Shown one piece after another: positions 25,209 through 34,237 of a stretch of DNA of 40,563 nucleotides. The position numbers were made by a program, and so were the translations under genes. The stretch's first letter is position 1; the number at the start of each line of letters is the position of its first letter. This stretch comes from Candidatus Altarchaeales archaeon WOR_SM1_SCG (GTDB lineage Archaea > Altiarchaeota > Altiarchaeia > IMC4 > WOR-SM1-SCG): positions 1-40,563 of the forward strand of contig MCBE01000256.1 of the NCBI GenBank assembly GCA_001723845.1. Direction: 5' to 3'. The notes under the pieces are model-generated. The model ran no database searches. It saw nothing but the letters and a program-made list of their open reading frames with translations, and was not told where the DNA came from.

Positions 25209-26642
25209 ATGCCTGACAACAGCAGAATAAGCGGTGAAATCCCGTATGGAGCCCCGGACGAAAACCTTGAATATATATTTAAAAATGGCGGACAGTTAAA
25301 GAAAACCCATGTATTGCAGCAGAGGGTTGTATTGCAGCATTCATTGGCATGGCCTGACGGTACGGAATTCCCGAAAGGTTTTGCACTGCCCGCGGGAATG
25401 ATGCTTCCAAAGGGGAGTATAATAAAGGTAAGTCCCCCGGAAAAAGAAGAGCCTGAAGTATTAAAAGAGGATGTGGTATTTGAGCATGTGCCTGAGAGAA
25501 AAGATGTTTACGCAAGAGCATCCGGTTCAAGATTCAAAAAACAGGAAGCATGTGATGATTCATGGGTATTTGGCGGAGATTATTTCACCGCTGTCCCGAA
25601 TATCGGAATAATAGGTGTCGGAGGCGCAGGAAATAACACGGTTGCAAGAATAGCCGCTACCGGTATAGATTGTGCAAACATATATGCAATAAACACGGCA
25701 GTAGGTGATATGAAGCGGCTCGGAGGAAATGTAAAGAAAGGATTGATAGGCGCAAATATGACAAAGGGTCTTGGTGCCGGCGGGGACTATGAAAAAGGAA
25801 GAAAGGCAGCGACCGGTGACAGGGATAAAATTACAAATATGCTCCAGGACACAAATCTTTTGTTTTTATCGGCAGGCATGGGCGGCGGCACAGGAACAGG
25901 GGCTGCTCCAGTTGTTGCAGAAGCTACGAACAGTTTTGATGACTGCACCACAATCGCTGTTGTCACTTTCCCGTTTGACCACGAGGGAGGACACAGGGCA
26001 AGAAGCGCACGAAAGGGTATTGCTGATATGAGAAAGCATGCGGATACCGTCGTTATCGTTGATAACAACAGGTTAGACAAGTTGTACGGGACAAGAACAG
26101 TGGGTGATGCACTCCAGAAAGCCGATGACATCATAACAACGGCAATAACAAGCATCGCGGAAACCATATCCACCCCGCAAAACGCTATTAACGAAATCAG
26201 CCTGGATTATGCCGACATACGCACGATAATGAAGGGCAACGGAGCAAGAAGAAATGTGGCGGTTATGTGTCTCGGGCAGGGAAGAAGTATTGAAGAGGCG
26301 GTTGAAAATACCATAACAAAGCCCCTCCTTGATGTTGACTATGAAGGTGCAACAGGCGCCCTTATTCATGTGATAGGAGGTCCCAATATGAAACTTGCAG
26401 ATACCACCGATATAGGTAAGCAATTAACCACCGGATTGAAACTCAGCCCTGATGCAAATGTTATATGGGGTATTCGCGTTAAGGAAGACATGGGAGAGAA
26501 TATTGAGGTTATTACGATATTCAACGGCATTAAGTCCCCCCAGATACTTGGAGACGAATACACCGACTGGGAAGAACTCCCGCAGAGCGCGCTGCAAATA
26601 AGCGATGCTGAACTCGGTCTCCAGTCAATAATACAGCAGTGA
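25209..26642 (+). CDS. ftsZ: FtsZ with a long unusual N-terminal extension
   Basis: A 477-residue FtsZ. The tubulin-fold core starts at about residue 130: NIGIIGVGGAGNNT (T1), T4 GMGGGTGTG (223-231), helix H7 region VGDALQKADDIITTAI, T7-type SLDYADIRTIM (Asp residues kept, the usual Asn replaced by Ser) and GATGALIHVIGGP near the end of the domain. The usual NTDA is NTAV. GTP binding and hydrolysis should be possible. The first 130 residues are not part of standard FtsZ, which begins its core within 10-40 residues; they include a turn-rich segment (WPDGTEFPKGFALPAGMMLPKG) and a charged linker. The C-terminal tail is about 30 residues and lacks an obvious canonical binding peptide. It is operonic with sepF and forms the division ring. 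Confidence 0.93.
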   Translation: MPDNSRISGEIPYGAPDENLEYIFKNGGQLKKTHVLQQRVVLQHSLAWPDGTEFPKGFALPAGMMLPKGSIIKVSPPEKEEPEVLKEDVVFEHVPERKDVYARASGSRFKKQEACDDSWVFGGDYFTAVPNIGIIGVGGAGNNTVARIAATGIDCANIYAINTAVGDMKRLGGNVKKGLIGANMTKGLGAGGDYEKGRKAATGDRDKITNMLQDTNLLFLSAGMGGGTGTGAAPVVAEATNSFDDCTTIAVVTFPFDHEGGHRARSARKGIADMRKHADTVVIVDNNRLDKLYGTRTVGDALQKADDIITTAITSIAETISTPQNAINEISLDYADIRTIMKGNGARRNVAVMCLGQGRSIEEAVENTITKPLLDVDYEGATGALIHVIGGPNMKLADTTDIGKQLTTGLKLSPDANVIWGIRVKEDMGENIEVITIFNGIKSPQILGDEYTDWEELPQSALQISDAELGLQSIIQQ

Positions 26643-26669
26643 ATCAGATAACCCTGTTTTATAATTATG

Positions 26670-26725
26670 CCTCGCCTATACGGCGAGGTTTTCTTTTTCT
26701 TTTTCTTTTTCCTTTATTTTTTCTT
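26670..26725 (+). terminator. Terminator of the sepF-ftsZ operon
   Basis: CCTCGCC (26670-26676) pairs with GGCGAGG (26682-26688) around TATAC, followed by a long T-rich run (TTTTCTTTTTC and onward). It begins 28 bases after the ftsZ stop. Confidence 0.75.
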
Positions 26726-26898
26726 CCTTCCTCTTTATTAAACTAATTATAATAAAAATTTACCGGAAGATTCATGCGTATTCATTTACACGATAACAGT
26801 TCCTATTTTTCCAGGCAACCATTCGCTTTAGAAGTCTTTTTTAGAAAAATCATAAAATTTATAATAATCTTCTTTTTCAACAGGCAAACCCCTATTAT

Positions 26899-26933
26899 AA
26901 GTTGTTCCGGTATTTTTCCCGGGAACACAACTT
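26899..26933. promoter_or_regulatory. Imperfect palindrome upstream of the copper operon
   Basis: Outer arms AAGTTGT (26899-26905) and ACAACTT (26927-26933) enclose TTCCGG and CCGGGAA. It lies about 117 bases before the SHOCT gene. It might be a metal-regulator operator or, because T residues follow, a second terminator. Confidence 0.35.
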
Positions 26934-27050
26934 TTTAATCACGCGGGTTTTACTATACGAATATCTGAAAAATTTACAGGGTTCTGATGTCCTGTTTGTC
27001 CATTCATTATGTGATATATGCCCTATAATTATCCAAAAATTTAATCAATA

Positions 27051-27395
27051 ATGAAAATGAAATTACACATAATATTATTTCTAATTTGCATAGTTGTATT
27101 GAATTTTCCGGCTGTTGCAGGTAATGGAGATGGTGAATGCTGCGGAGGTATGATGGACTCCTGGGGACATATGTGGGGCTATGGCTCCGGGATGGGCATT
27201 ATTGGTTTTTTGATGATGACCATTTTTTGGATTATCGTAATCCTTGTCATAGGATATTTGATATACCTGCTGCTGAAAAATGCAAACATCATCGGGGGTG
27301 AAAAGGAATCCGCATCAGGTATCCTGAAAAAGAGGTATGCAATGGGGGAGATAACAAAGGAGCAGTTTGAGGAAATGAAAAAAAATATTTCATAA
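27051..27395 (+). CDS. Small SHOCT-domain membrane protein beside copA
   Basis: A 114-residue protein. It has a signal-like helix (about 5-22), then a short outside loop rich in Cys, Met, His and Trp (GECCGGMMDSWGHMWGYGSGMG) and a second helix (IIGFLMMTIFWIIVILVIGYLIYLLL). The C-terminal SHOCT motif is ILKKRYAMGEITKEQFEEMKKNI. The Met/Cys/His loop could bind Cu(I). The stop is 11 bases before copA, so the two are co-transcribed, and it may hand copper to or from the pump; that is inferred. Confidence 0.8.
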   Translation: MKMKLHIILFLICIVVLNFPAVAGNGDGECCGGMMDSWGHMWGYGSGMGIIGFLMMTIFWIIVILVIGYLIYLLLKNANIIGGEKESASGILKKRYAMGEITKEQFEEMKKNIS

Positions 27396-27406
27396 ATTAA
27401 CGATAA

Positions 27407-30019
27407 ATGGCAACGGATCCAATCTGCAGCATGCAGGTAAACGAGGAGGAAGCCGAAAATAAGGGGCTTTTTGCGGTGAAAAATAATAATAAAATTTATT
27501 TCTGCAGCATGCACTGTAAAAACGAGTTTCTCAGCAAGAATAAGCCTGCCGTTAAGAAACCGGGGATAAATGCGTCAACTGAGAAGATAACCCTCAGCAT
27601 AACAGGCATGCACTGTGCCACGTGCGCTCTTTCCATAGACAGGGCGTTAAAAAGTCTTCCCGGAGTTTACAGTGCAAGAGTCAATTTCGCGTCCGAAAAG
27701 GCGTATGTTGAGTATGACCCGGCGAAAATCTCAAGGAAGAAGATTGAAAGCATAATAAAGAAAACAGGGTATAAGGTGGTTAAAGCAGAGGAAAAAGGCA
27801 TAAGCACGATTGACTTGAAGGTTATCGGGATGGACAACCCTCACTGCGTCGGAACCGTTAATTCTGCTTTAAGCAGGTTAAACGGGATAATTTCAAAGGA
27901 ATTGCATGTTAATGAAAAGGCAAGAATAAAATATAATTCGGATTTAATTGATTCTGATTCTATAAAGAAAGCAATAGAAGAAGTAGGTTATAAACCGATT
28001 GAAGAGCCGACAATTGATATGGAAAAAAAGGCAAGGGAGAGGGAAATAAAAAATTTAAAATTAAGATTTAAAATTGCTGCTGTGCTTGCTGTTCCGCTTT
28101 TTTATTTTGCTATGGCACCGCACATCGGCTTTCCGATTCCTTTATTTGCAGTGGAAAACGCTGCAATCATCCAGTTTATCCTGACAACGCCGATTATAAT
28201 TACAGGCTCCATGTTTTACACAAGGGGGATTATCGCGGTTATAAAAACAAAAACTCCTAACATGGACACCCTGGTTGCGATTGGTACAGGGTCTGCATAT
28301 TTATACAGTTTAGCTGTTTCCATCCTGATCTGGACAGGCAACCCGGGTTACGGGATACATGACCTTTACTATGAAGTTGCAGGGCTTCTTATTACCTTTA
28401 TTTTATTAGGTAAAATGTTTGAGGCTGTTGCTAAAGGAAAAACCTCTGAAGCTATAAAAAAATTGATGAAGCTTCAACCTAAAACTGCAACTGTTGTAAG
28501 AGGTAAGGAAGAAGTAAAGATTCCGGTAGATGATGTTATGCAAGGAGATATTGTGATAGTAAAGCCGGGAGAAAGGATTCCTGTTGACGGCGTGGTTATT
28601 GAAGGACACTCAAGCGTTGACGAGTCAATGATTACCGGTGAGAGCATCCCTGTCGAGAAGTCTAAAGGAAGCGAGGTTATAGGAGCCGCATTAAACAAAA
28701 CGGGATTCTTTAAGTTTAAGGCAACGAGAGTGGGAAAAGACACGGCATTAGCGCAGATTATAAAACTGGTTGAAGACGCACAGGGGAGTAAAGCACCCAT
28801 TGAAAAACTTGCAGACAGGATTTCTGCATATTTTGTGCCTGCCGTAATTTTGATAGGTTTTTTTGCGTTTATCGTATGGTATCTGCTTGGCATGGGGTTT
28901 GTCTTTGCACTGACCGCATTTATTGCAGTCCTTATTATTTCCTGCCCGTGCGCTCTTGGGCTTGCAACGCCGACTGCCGTTATGGTCGGAACGGGACTTG
29001 GAGCAGAGAATGGAATATTAATTAAAAGTGCCGAAAGTTTAGAGATTGCCCATAAAATAGATACGATTGTTTTTGATAAAACCGGGACTTTAACAAAAGG
29101 AAAGCCCGAAGTTGTGAATATTATTTCAATTCCGGATTCAAGCAAAAAAGAAATTTTGAAATATGCAGCAGTAGCGGAAAAGCGCTCGGAACATCCTCTT
29201 GGAGATGCGATAATTAGCCTGGCAAAAAAGGAAAAAATTGAAATTTTAGATGCGGATTCTTTTAACTCGATTACAGGAAAGGGTGTTTGGGCAGAGTATA
29301 ATGGTATGAATATCCTGCTTGGAAACAGGAAATTAATGAAAGACAAAGATATAAATTTAGATAAAATTGAAGAGGCACTTCAAAAACTTGAAGAGGAAGG
29401 AAAGACCGCCATGATTCTTGCAATAAATAAAAAAATTATTGGAATTATAGGGGTTGCCGATACATTAAAGGAAAATTCAAAAGAAGCAGTGGCGGCTATT
29501 CACAAAATGGGTAAAGAAGTTATTATGATTACGGGAGACAACGAAAGAACAGGAAGAGCAATTGCAAGGCAGCTTGGAATTGACAGTGTTTTGGCAGAGG
29601 TTCTGCCCGGGGATAAGGCAAGAGAAGTAAAAAAACTCCAGGCGGAAGGGAAGAAGGTTGCTATGGTAGGCGACGGCATAAATGATGCCCCGGCTCTTGC
29701 ACAGGCAGACATAGGGATTGCAATTGGTTCGGGAACGGAAGTTGCCATTGAATCCGCAGACATTGTCTTAATAAAAGAGGATTTAAGAGATGTTGTTACC
29801 GCAATGGATTTAAGCAGGTACACAATGAACAAAATCAAACAGAATCTTTTCTGGGCTTTTGTTTACAACAGCATAGGAATACCGGTTGCTGCAGGAATCC
29901 TGTACCCGTTCACGGGATTTTTACTGAGTCCGATAATAGCAGGCGCTGCGATGGCTTTCAGTTCGGTTTCGGTTGTCACGAACTCGCTTTTGATGAAAAG
30001 GTATAAGCCAGAATATTAG
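27407..30019 (+). CDS. copA: Copper-exporting P1B-type ATPase with YHS and two HMA domains
   Basis: An 870-residue pump. Residues 1-45 are a YHS/TRASH metal-sensing domain ([19 protein letters not shown]). HMA1 (about 62-128) has GMHCATC with Cys70 and Cys73. HMA2 (about 138-202) has GMDNPHC, in which the first Cys is lost. Eight helices follow, with CPC at 513-515, the phosphorylated Asp557 in DKTGT, TGES, the nucleotide-binding HP motif (SEHPLG) and GDGINDAP. This set defines Cu(I) export from the cytoplasm. It is co-transcribed with the SHOCT protein. No CopY/CsoR-type regulator is adjacent. Confidence 0.95.
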   Translation: MATDPICSMQVNEEEAENKGLFAVKNNNKIYFCSMHCKNEFLSKNKPAVKKPGINASTEKITLSITGMHCATCALSIDRALKSLPGVYSARVNFASEKAYVEYDPAKISRKKIESIIKKTGYKVVKAEEKGISTIDLKVIGMDNPHCVGTVNSALSRLNGIISKELHVNEKARIKYNSDLIDSDSIKKAIEEVGYKPIEEPTIDMEKKAREREIKNLKLRFKIAAVLAVPLFYFAMAPHIGFPIPLFAVENAAIIQFILTTPIIITGSMFYTRGIIAVIKTKTPNMDTLVAIGTGSAYLYSLAVSILIWTGNPGYGIHDLYYEVAGLLITFILLGKMFEAVAKGKTSEAIKKLMKLQPKTATVVRGKEEVKIPVDDVMQGDIVIVKPGERIPVDGVVIEGHSSVDESMITGESIPVEKSKGSEVIGAALNKTGFFKFKATRVGKDTALAQIIKLVEDAQGSKAPIEKLADRISAYFVPAVILIGFFAFIVWYLLGMGFVFALTAFIAVLIISCPCALGLATPTAVMVGTGLGAENGILIKSAESLEIAHKIDTIVFDKTGTLTKGKPEVVNIISIPDSSKKEILKYAAVAEKRSEHPLGDAIISLAKKEKIEILDADSFNSITGKGVWAEYNGMNILLGNRKLMKDKDINLDKIEEALQKLEEEGKTAMILAINKKIIGIIGVADTLKENSKEAVAAIHKMGKEVIMITGDNERTGRAIARQLGIDSVLAEVLPGDKAREVKKLQAEGKKVAMVGDGINDAPALAQADIGIAIGSGTEVAIESADIVLIKEDLRDVVTAMDLSRYTMNKIKQNLFWAFVYNSIGIPVAAGILYPFTGFLLSPIIAGAAMAFSSVSVVTNSLLMKRYKPEY

Positions 30020-30320
30020 ACAAAATTATGTTTAACGAGATACTTTTCCCGGATTCGGTAATTGTTAAATTAAGGTAATTGTTAAATCTATATTTTATTA
30101 ACCAAAAATTCAGGAGTTGAGTAAAAATAATAAATATTTATATAATTAATGCTGCTTACCCGGTACCGGACACCCTTGTAAGAATTCGGGCATATACATT
30201 GGAAGGGGTCGGGAGAAAACTTGATTCTGGTGTTGACACACTAAAAGAAATAGAAATATACGGATTTGTTGCATGATTATTTTATTTTCCTTTATCAAAT
30301 TATTGGTTATATTCCCTCTT
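30020..30320. other. Intergenic region containing a gene remnant
   Basis: About 300 bases between copA and hypD (convergent). AT-rich on the left; a 51-codon remnant lies at 30121-30276 (separate entry). Confidence 0.5.
30121..30276 (+). pseudogene. 3' fragment of a possible extracellular-protein gene
   Basis: An open stretch of 51 codons with no ATG, preceded directly by TGA and ended by TGA at 30274-30276. It reads like a genuine protein end: DTLVRIRAYTLEGVGRKLDS, then GVDTLKEIEIYGFVA, in the style of beta-sandwich carbohydrate-binding domain ends. Base use is less AT-rich than the flanks. I take it as the tail of a lost gene; no family is assigned. Confidence 0.4.
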
Positions 30321-31373
30321 TCAGGGTAACGCGCTGCCGGCAGAATACCTGAAAAAAATATTACATGTTCCCTCCTGCGAAACCATGCACGGTCCCCTCG
30401 GGGCATCAGGCGTGCAAACTTCCCTGAAAAGAGGACATTCATCCGGTTCTTTAAGTCCCCTGATAATCTCACTGCACGCACACCCCGGAATTTCTCCCGG
30501 CTTTGGAATTTCATTTAATATTTCCCCGTATTTTATCTTCGCATTTAATTCATCATCTCTTACTTCCATCCCTGATTTCGGAATTACACCAAACCCGCGC
30601 CACCTGCTGTCCGCAACATCAAGAACCTCGTTCATCAAATTTAACGCCTTTACATTCCCTTCTTCATGCACCAGCCGAGCGTATTCATTTTCAACCTCGC
30701 ATCTTCCTTCCTTTAACTGCCGGAGAAGCATTAGAACTGAAGCTAAAACATCAACGGCTTCAAACCCTGTTATGACCTGCGGAACTTTCAGTTTCCTGTA
30801 CGGTTTAACGCCGATTATTGTTGATACATGTCCGGGGTCAATGAATCCGTCAATTTTTATTTCACCCATCGCAAGAAGAGCATCCATTGCGGGAACAACA
30901 AGTTTATGAACAGAATAAACCGTAAGTCCTTTTTTTAATGCCACACATGTCATCGGGGTTGTTGTTTCAAAGCCGACGCCGAAAAATACCAGGTTATCAT
31001 TATCTAAATTTTCCTTTAATTTTTTTATTTTAAAGCAGTCCTCAATTGAATAAACAATCGTAATATCAGAACCTTTTGCCTTTGCGTAATCAAGAGACAT
31101 TTTGCTCCCGGGAACCCTTATCATGTCCCCGTAGGTCGCGATTGAAATTCCGTTTAAAGCAAGTTCAATTACCGCGTCAATGTCTTCCTGCGAGGTAACG
31201 CAGACAGGACACCCGGGTCCCGAAATTAATTTAATATTTTCCGGGAGAACCCCTCTTATTCCATATTTTGCAACCGTCTGCGTGTGAGTCCCGCAGACTT
31301 CCATGAATTTTACTTCATCAAATTCCTCTGCAAGTATGTTAATTTCATTTATAATTTTTTTCTCAATTTTCAT
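30321..31373 (-). CDS. hypD: Hydrogenase maturation factor HypD
   Basis: A 350-residue HypD. Signature stretches are FMEVCGTHTQTVAKYGIRG, SGPGCPVCVTSQEDID, GVGFETTTP, IDGFIDPGHVSTIIG, ITGFEAVDVL and the C-terminal Cys set (PGCACSEIIRG, CPLF, GPCMVSQEGTCN). It carries a 4Fe-4S cluster and, with HypC, assembles the Fe(CN)2CO group of NiFe hydrogenase. The start ATG overlaps the stop of the PsiE-like gene by four bases (ATGA), so they are translationally coupled. No hydrogenase structural gene is in the window. Confidence 0.96.
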   Translation of the reverse strand: MKIEKKIINEINILAEEFDEVKFMEVCGTHTQTVAKYGIRGVLPENIKLISGPGCPVCVTSQEDIDAVIELALNGISIATYGDMIRVPGSKMSLDYAKAKGSDITIVYSIEDCFKIKKLKENLDNDNLVFFGVGFETTTPMTCVALKKGLTVYSVHKLVVPAMDALLAMGEIKIDGFIDPGHVSTIIGVKPYRKLKVPQVITGFEAVDVLASVLMLLRQLKEGRCEVENEYARLVHEEGNVKALNLMNEVLDVADSRWRGFGVIPKSGMEVRDDELNAKIKYGEILNEIPKPGEIPGCACSEIIRGLKEPDECPLFREVCTPDAPRGPCMVSQEGTCNIFFRYSAGSALP

Positions 31374-31774
31374 TTTATTTTTTCCTCTACATAATATTTA
31401 TGAAGTAAAATCAAAGACACGGCTATAAATAAAAGGAGTATCCCCTGGGAAACAATATCTTCCGCGGGATTAACAATAATACTCCTCGTAACAGATGTAA
31501 TTCCTGCCATTAAAAGCGCGAGCATCCCGAGTTTTGAACCTTTCTTGATGAATGCCATTACGGCAGTTACAAGAGTCATTATTACGAATAATACCATTAT
31601 ATTATCCAGAAGTGCCCTTGATGATTCCTGTGAAAGCCCTTGCGAGAGTGACGATTCAAGTATATGGTGAAGTATATTAATAAATGTCAATATTGCTACA
31701 ACAAGCATTGCAAACACCATCGCATACCGTATAATTGATGTAAGATGCCCTATAATTTCGTTTAATTTTTTCAT
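31370..31774 (-). CDS. PsiE-like four-helix membrane protein within the hyp operon
   Basis: A 134-residue protein with four membrane helices (around residues 15-35, 60-80, 84-104 and 110-128). Length and layout, with GITSVTRSIIVNPAE in the third helix region, resemble the PsiE family, named for a phosphate-starvation gene of unknown action. The family match is tentative. It lies 12 bases after hypC and overlaps hypD by four bases, so it belongs to the same operon, an uncommon partner for hydrogenase maturation genes. Confidence 0.6.
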   Translation of the reverse strand: MKKLNEIIGHLTSIIRYAMVFAMLVVAILTFINILHHILESSLSQGLSQESSRALLDNIMVLFVIMTLVTAVMAFIKKGSKLGMLALLMAGITSVTRSIIVNPAEDIVSQGILLLFIAVSLILLHKYYVEEKIK

Positions 31775-31786
31775 TTTAGTTTGATT

Positions 31787-31996
31787 TTATTGTAATTGTA
31801 AAAGAAGCGATATTGTTTCTTCGGCATCCGCTTTTTCCATTGTTTCAATCGCAAACCCCGCATGAGCCAGTATGTACTTTCCCTCCGCAGGATTGTCAAT
31901 AAGTGAAATATTTATTTTCTTGATTACTCCCCCAAAGTCAACATCTGCTGCGTCGCCGTTAATTTTTTTAATTATTCCGGGAATTCCCAGGCACAT
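31787..31996 (-). CDS. hypC: Hydrogenase maturation chaperone HypC
   Basis: A 69-residue HypC/HupF protein. It opens with the invariant MCLGIPG, whose Cys2 binds the iron centre, then DVDFGGVIKKINISLI and the KYILAHAGFAIETM segment. It ferries the Fe(CN)2CO unit with HypD to the large hydrogenase subunit. First gene of hypC-psiE-like-hypD; divergent from top6A with 92 bases between starts. Confidence 0.96.
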   Translation of the reverse strand: MCLGIPGIIKKINGDAADVDFGGVIKKINISLIDNPAEGKYILAHAGFAIETMEKADAEETISLLLQLQ

Positions 31997-32055
31997 TTTA
32001 ATTTATAATTGTTAATAATTAAGAATGATGTAAAATATTTTACTGTTATTCTAAA

Positions 32056-32066
32056 TTTTATAAATA
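32056..32066 (+). promoter_or_regulatory. TATA box of top6A
   Basis: TTTTATAAATA ends 22 bases before the ATG at 32089, so the message is probably leaderless or nearly so. An earlier ATG at 32082 is out of frame. Confidence 0.5.
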
Positions 32067-32088
32067 GACCCCCAATAAACAATGAACA

Positions 32089-33186
32089 ATGAAAAATTTA
32101 AATAAGAGCGAAGACGAGGAAATCATTTCAAAAATAACAGGGCTTGGAACAGGAGTTGTAGAAGATATTGCAAAACATAAAAATCCAAGTATACAAATCC
32201 CGCAGAGAGGAATCGGGAATGTGGATTTCAACAGCGAAACAAATCTACTCACGATGGGTGATAAAATGTCATCCCGCTCTTTTTTCAATATCGCTCACAG
32301 TAAAAAATTCTTGCAGACAATGCTTATCGCATCAAAGTGCAAGGACTTTGTGGGAAGAGGAAAGACAGCATCAATAAGGGAATTGTATTATCAATTAAAG
32401 CACACGATTTCAGGCACAAAGGAAAATACATTTGATGATCAATCAGAGTCAGACCCGCTGATTGTTGACCTTGAAACATCTCTTGAAGTTCTCAGGGAGG
32501 AATTACATTTGAAGGCGGATGATAAAGGAACACTTATAGGAAATATCGTTCTTGAGGATTCCGGGGATGTAATTGACTGCTCAAAATTAGGGAGAAGCGG
32601 GCTTGCAATACCTTCAATTATTGAACACTATAATTTTAAAAAAATTAAGGCGGATTATGTTCTTGTGATTGAAACGGGAGCGATGTTTGACCGCCTGGTT
32701 GAAGAAAAATTTCACCTGAATAATAATTGTATTATGATTTCAACAAAAGGGCAGGCAGCAAGGGGGTGCAGGCGGCTTGTAAACCGGCTCCATAATGAAC
32801 AAAATTTACCGATAATTGTTTTTACGGACGGCGACCCCTGGGGATATTATATTTATTCCGTACTGAAAGCAGGGTCAATGGCACTTGCTCATGAATCAGC
32901 CCGTCTCGGAACGCCGGGAGCAAAGTTTGTGGGAATGACGATGTCTGATGTTGACTCCTACGGGCTGGAAAATGTTACCGAAAAATTAAAGGATGTTGAC
33001 AAGAAAAGAATTGATGAATTATTAAATTACCCGTGGTTCCAGAAGAAGGAGTGGGTTGCTGAATTGAAGTTGATGAAAAAGAAAGGTGTTAGAATAGAAC
33101 AGCAGGCGCTGGCTTCTAAGTCGCTTGAGTTTGTTGCTGAGGAGTATTTACCGGAGAAGATTGCGGCGGGGACGTTGCTGCCTTGA
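32089..33186 (+). CDS. top6A: DNA topoisomerase VI subunit A
   Basis: A 365-residue Spo11-type subunit of normal length. The winged-helix domain has the catalytic Tyr in SIRELYYQLK (Tyr100 or Tyr101). The Toprim domain has VLVIETGAMFDRL and the metal motif FTDGDPWGYYIYS. It cuts both DNA strands with a 5'-phosphotyrosyl link and works with the ATPase subunit Top6B to relax and decatenate DNA. top6B is not adjacent, although the two commonly are. Relics of this gene's 3' end occur at 34978-35045, 36011-36048, 37297-37400 and possibly 37485-37512. Confidence 0.96.
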   Translation: MKNLNKSEDEEIISKITGLGTGVVEDIAKHKNPSIQIPQRGIGNVDFNSETNLLTMGDKMSSRSFFNIAHSKKFLQTMLIASKCKDFVGRGKTASIRELYYQLKHTISGTKENTFDDQSESDPLIVDLETSLEVLREELHLKADDKGTLIGNIVLEDSGDVIDCSKLGRSGLAIPSIIEHYNFKKIKADYVLVIETGAMFDRLVEEKFHLNNNCIMISTKGQAARGCRRLVNRLHNEQNLPIIVFTDGDPWGYYIYSVLKAGSMALAHESARLGTPGAKFVGMTMSDVDSYGLENVTEKLKDVDKKRIDELLNYPWFQKKEWVAELKLMKKKGVRIEQQALASKSLEFVAEEYLPEKIAAGTLLP

Positions 33187-33278
33187 GGGAAATTTAATGG
33201 AATTTTATGTGCATCGGGGCAGTAAATTAAAATTTAATTTATTTTGATTCATAACCAATATTATAATATAAAGCAAAA

Positions 33279-34211
33279 ATGACAACAAAAAATAAATTAA
33301 CGGGATTTGGAATTAAAAGTGTAGTGTTTCTAATTCTTTTCTTGATTGTTATTGGGCAAGTTCCTGCACCAGAGACTCCATGTTCACCCTGTCCTGATTG
33401 TAATCCCCCAATGGTTTGTCCTTCTGTTTGTGGCAATAATGTTTGTCAACTTGGAGAAACATGTTTTTCCTGTCCAAACGATTGTTCCTGCACTTGTGGA
33501 AACAACATTTGTGAATCTGGAGAAAACTGCGGTACATGCCTGGGGGACTGTCTATGTCCTTCTGGCGAATATTGTTCTTCTGGGAGTTGTGTAACAATGG
33601 ATGCTAATAAACCAAATGTCAGCATACAACCTCAAATCTCAACTCCAGATATTAATGAAACACTTGATTTATATGTTAGAATCTCAACTATAAATGAAAT
33701 AGGGGGTTTGCAATTTAAACTTTTATTTAATAGTTCGGTTATTGAGGTTATAAGTGTTGATAAAGGACCTTTTTTCTCGGATGCTCTTGAGCCGCCTGGA
33801 AATACTATAAATAATACCGTTGGAGAGGTAAAATGGGCGTATGGTTTAACAAACCCTAAAAATGGCACAGGTGATGCAGTAAAAATAACAGTTAAAACTA
33901 AATCGTTAGGTGCATCAATGCTTGATCTTCAAGGAACAAGTCAGGTTCCAAACATATTAACCGATGCTAATGGCATTCCAATGACATCAGAGGTTACAAT
34001 AATTGATGGATTCATAAAAGTAGATTGCTCAGAAGGTGATTTTGATAAAGATGGTACTGTGGATATACTTGACTTTTTCCAGTTCTGTACTGCTTGGACA
34101 GATGATGGCAATCCGAATAATTTGCCTGTGAATTGCCACGGAGATATTGATAGAGATAACGATGTGGATATACTTGACTTTTTCCAGTTCTGTGCTGCTT
34201 GGATAGGATAA
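33279..34211 (+). CDS. Secreted cohesin-dockerin protein with Cys-rich N-terminal repeats
   Basis: A 310-residue exported protein. After a signal helix (about 10-27) come Cys-rich EGF-like units of the CGNN.C..GE.C..CP.DC type (about 50-105). A cohesin domain follows (about 112-245: LDLYVRISTINEIGGLQFKL to EVTIIDGFIKV). The end is a dockerin with two perfect calcium loops, DFDKDGTVDILD and DIDRDNDVDILD. Having both partners in one chain could allow head-to-tail assembly or docking to the next protein. Archaeal cohesins are known but not tied to cellulose breakdown. Its cohesin is closely similar to that of the next gene. Confidence 0.88.
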   Translation: MTTKNKLTGFGIKSVVFLILFLIVIGQVPAPETPCSPCPDCNPPMVCPSVCGNNVCQLGETCFSCPNDCSCTCGNNICESGENCGTCLGDCLCPSGEYCSSGSCVTMDANKPNVSIQPQISTPDINETLDLYVRISTINEIGGLQFKLLFNSSVIEVISVDKGPFFSDALEPPGNTINNTVGEVKWAYGLTNPKNGTGDAVKITVKTKSLGASMLDLQGTSQVPNILTDANGIPMTSEVTIIDGFIKVDCSEGDFDKDGTVDILDFFQFCTAWTDDGNPNNLPVNCHGDIDRDNDVDILDFFQFCAAWIG

Positions 34212-34237
34212 TCTAAACAAACAAAAGAATTATAAAA

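Larger units (their letters stand above)
26643..27050. other. Intergenic region between ftsZ and the copper genes
   Basis: It holds the ftsZ terminator (26670-26725) and an imperfect palindrome at 26899-26933. The rest shows no gene. ATGTGATATATGCC near 27010 may include the TATA box of the SHOCT gene, 30-40 bases before its start. Confidence 0.5.

Noticed and set aside
30146-30514. 122-codon reverse-strand frame
   Set aside because: It overlaps the well-supported hypD gene in another frame and contains no family signature.
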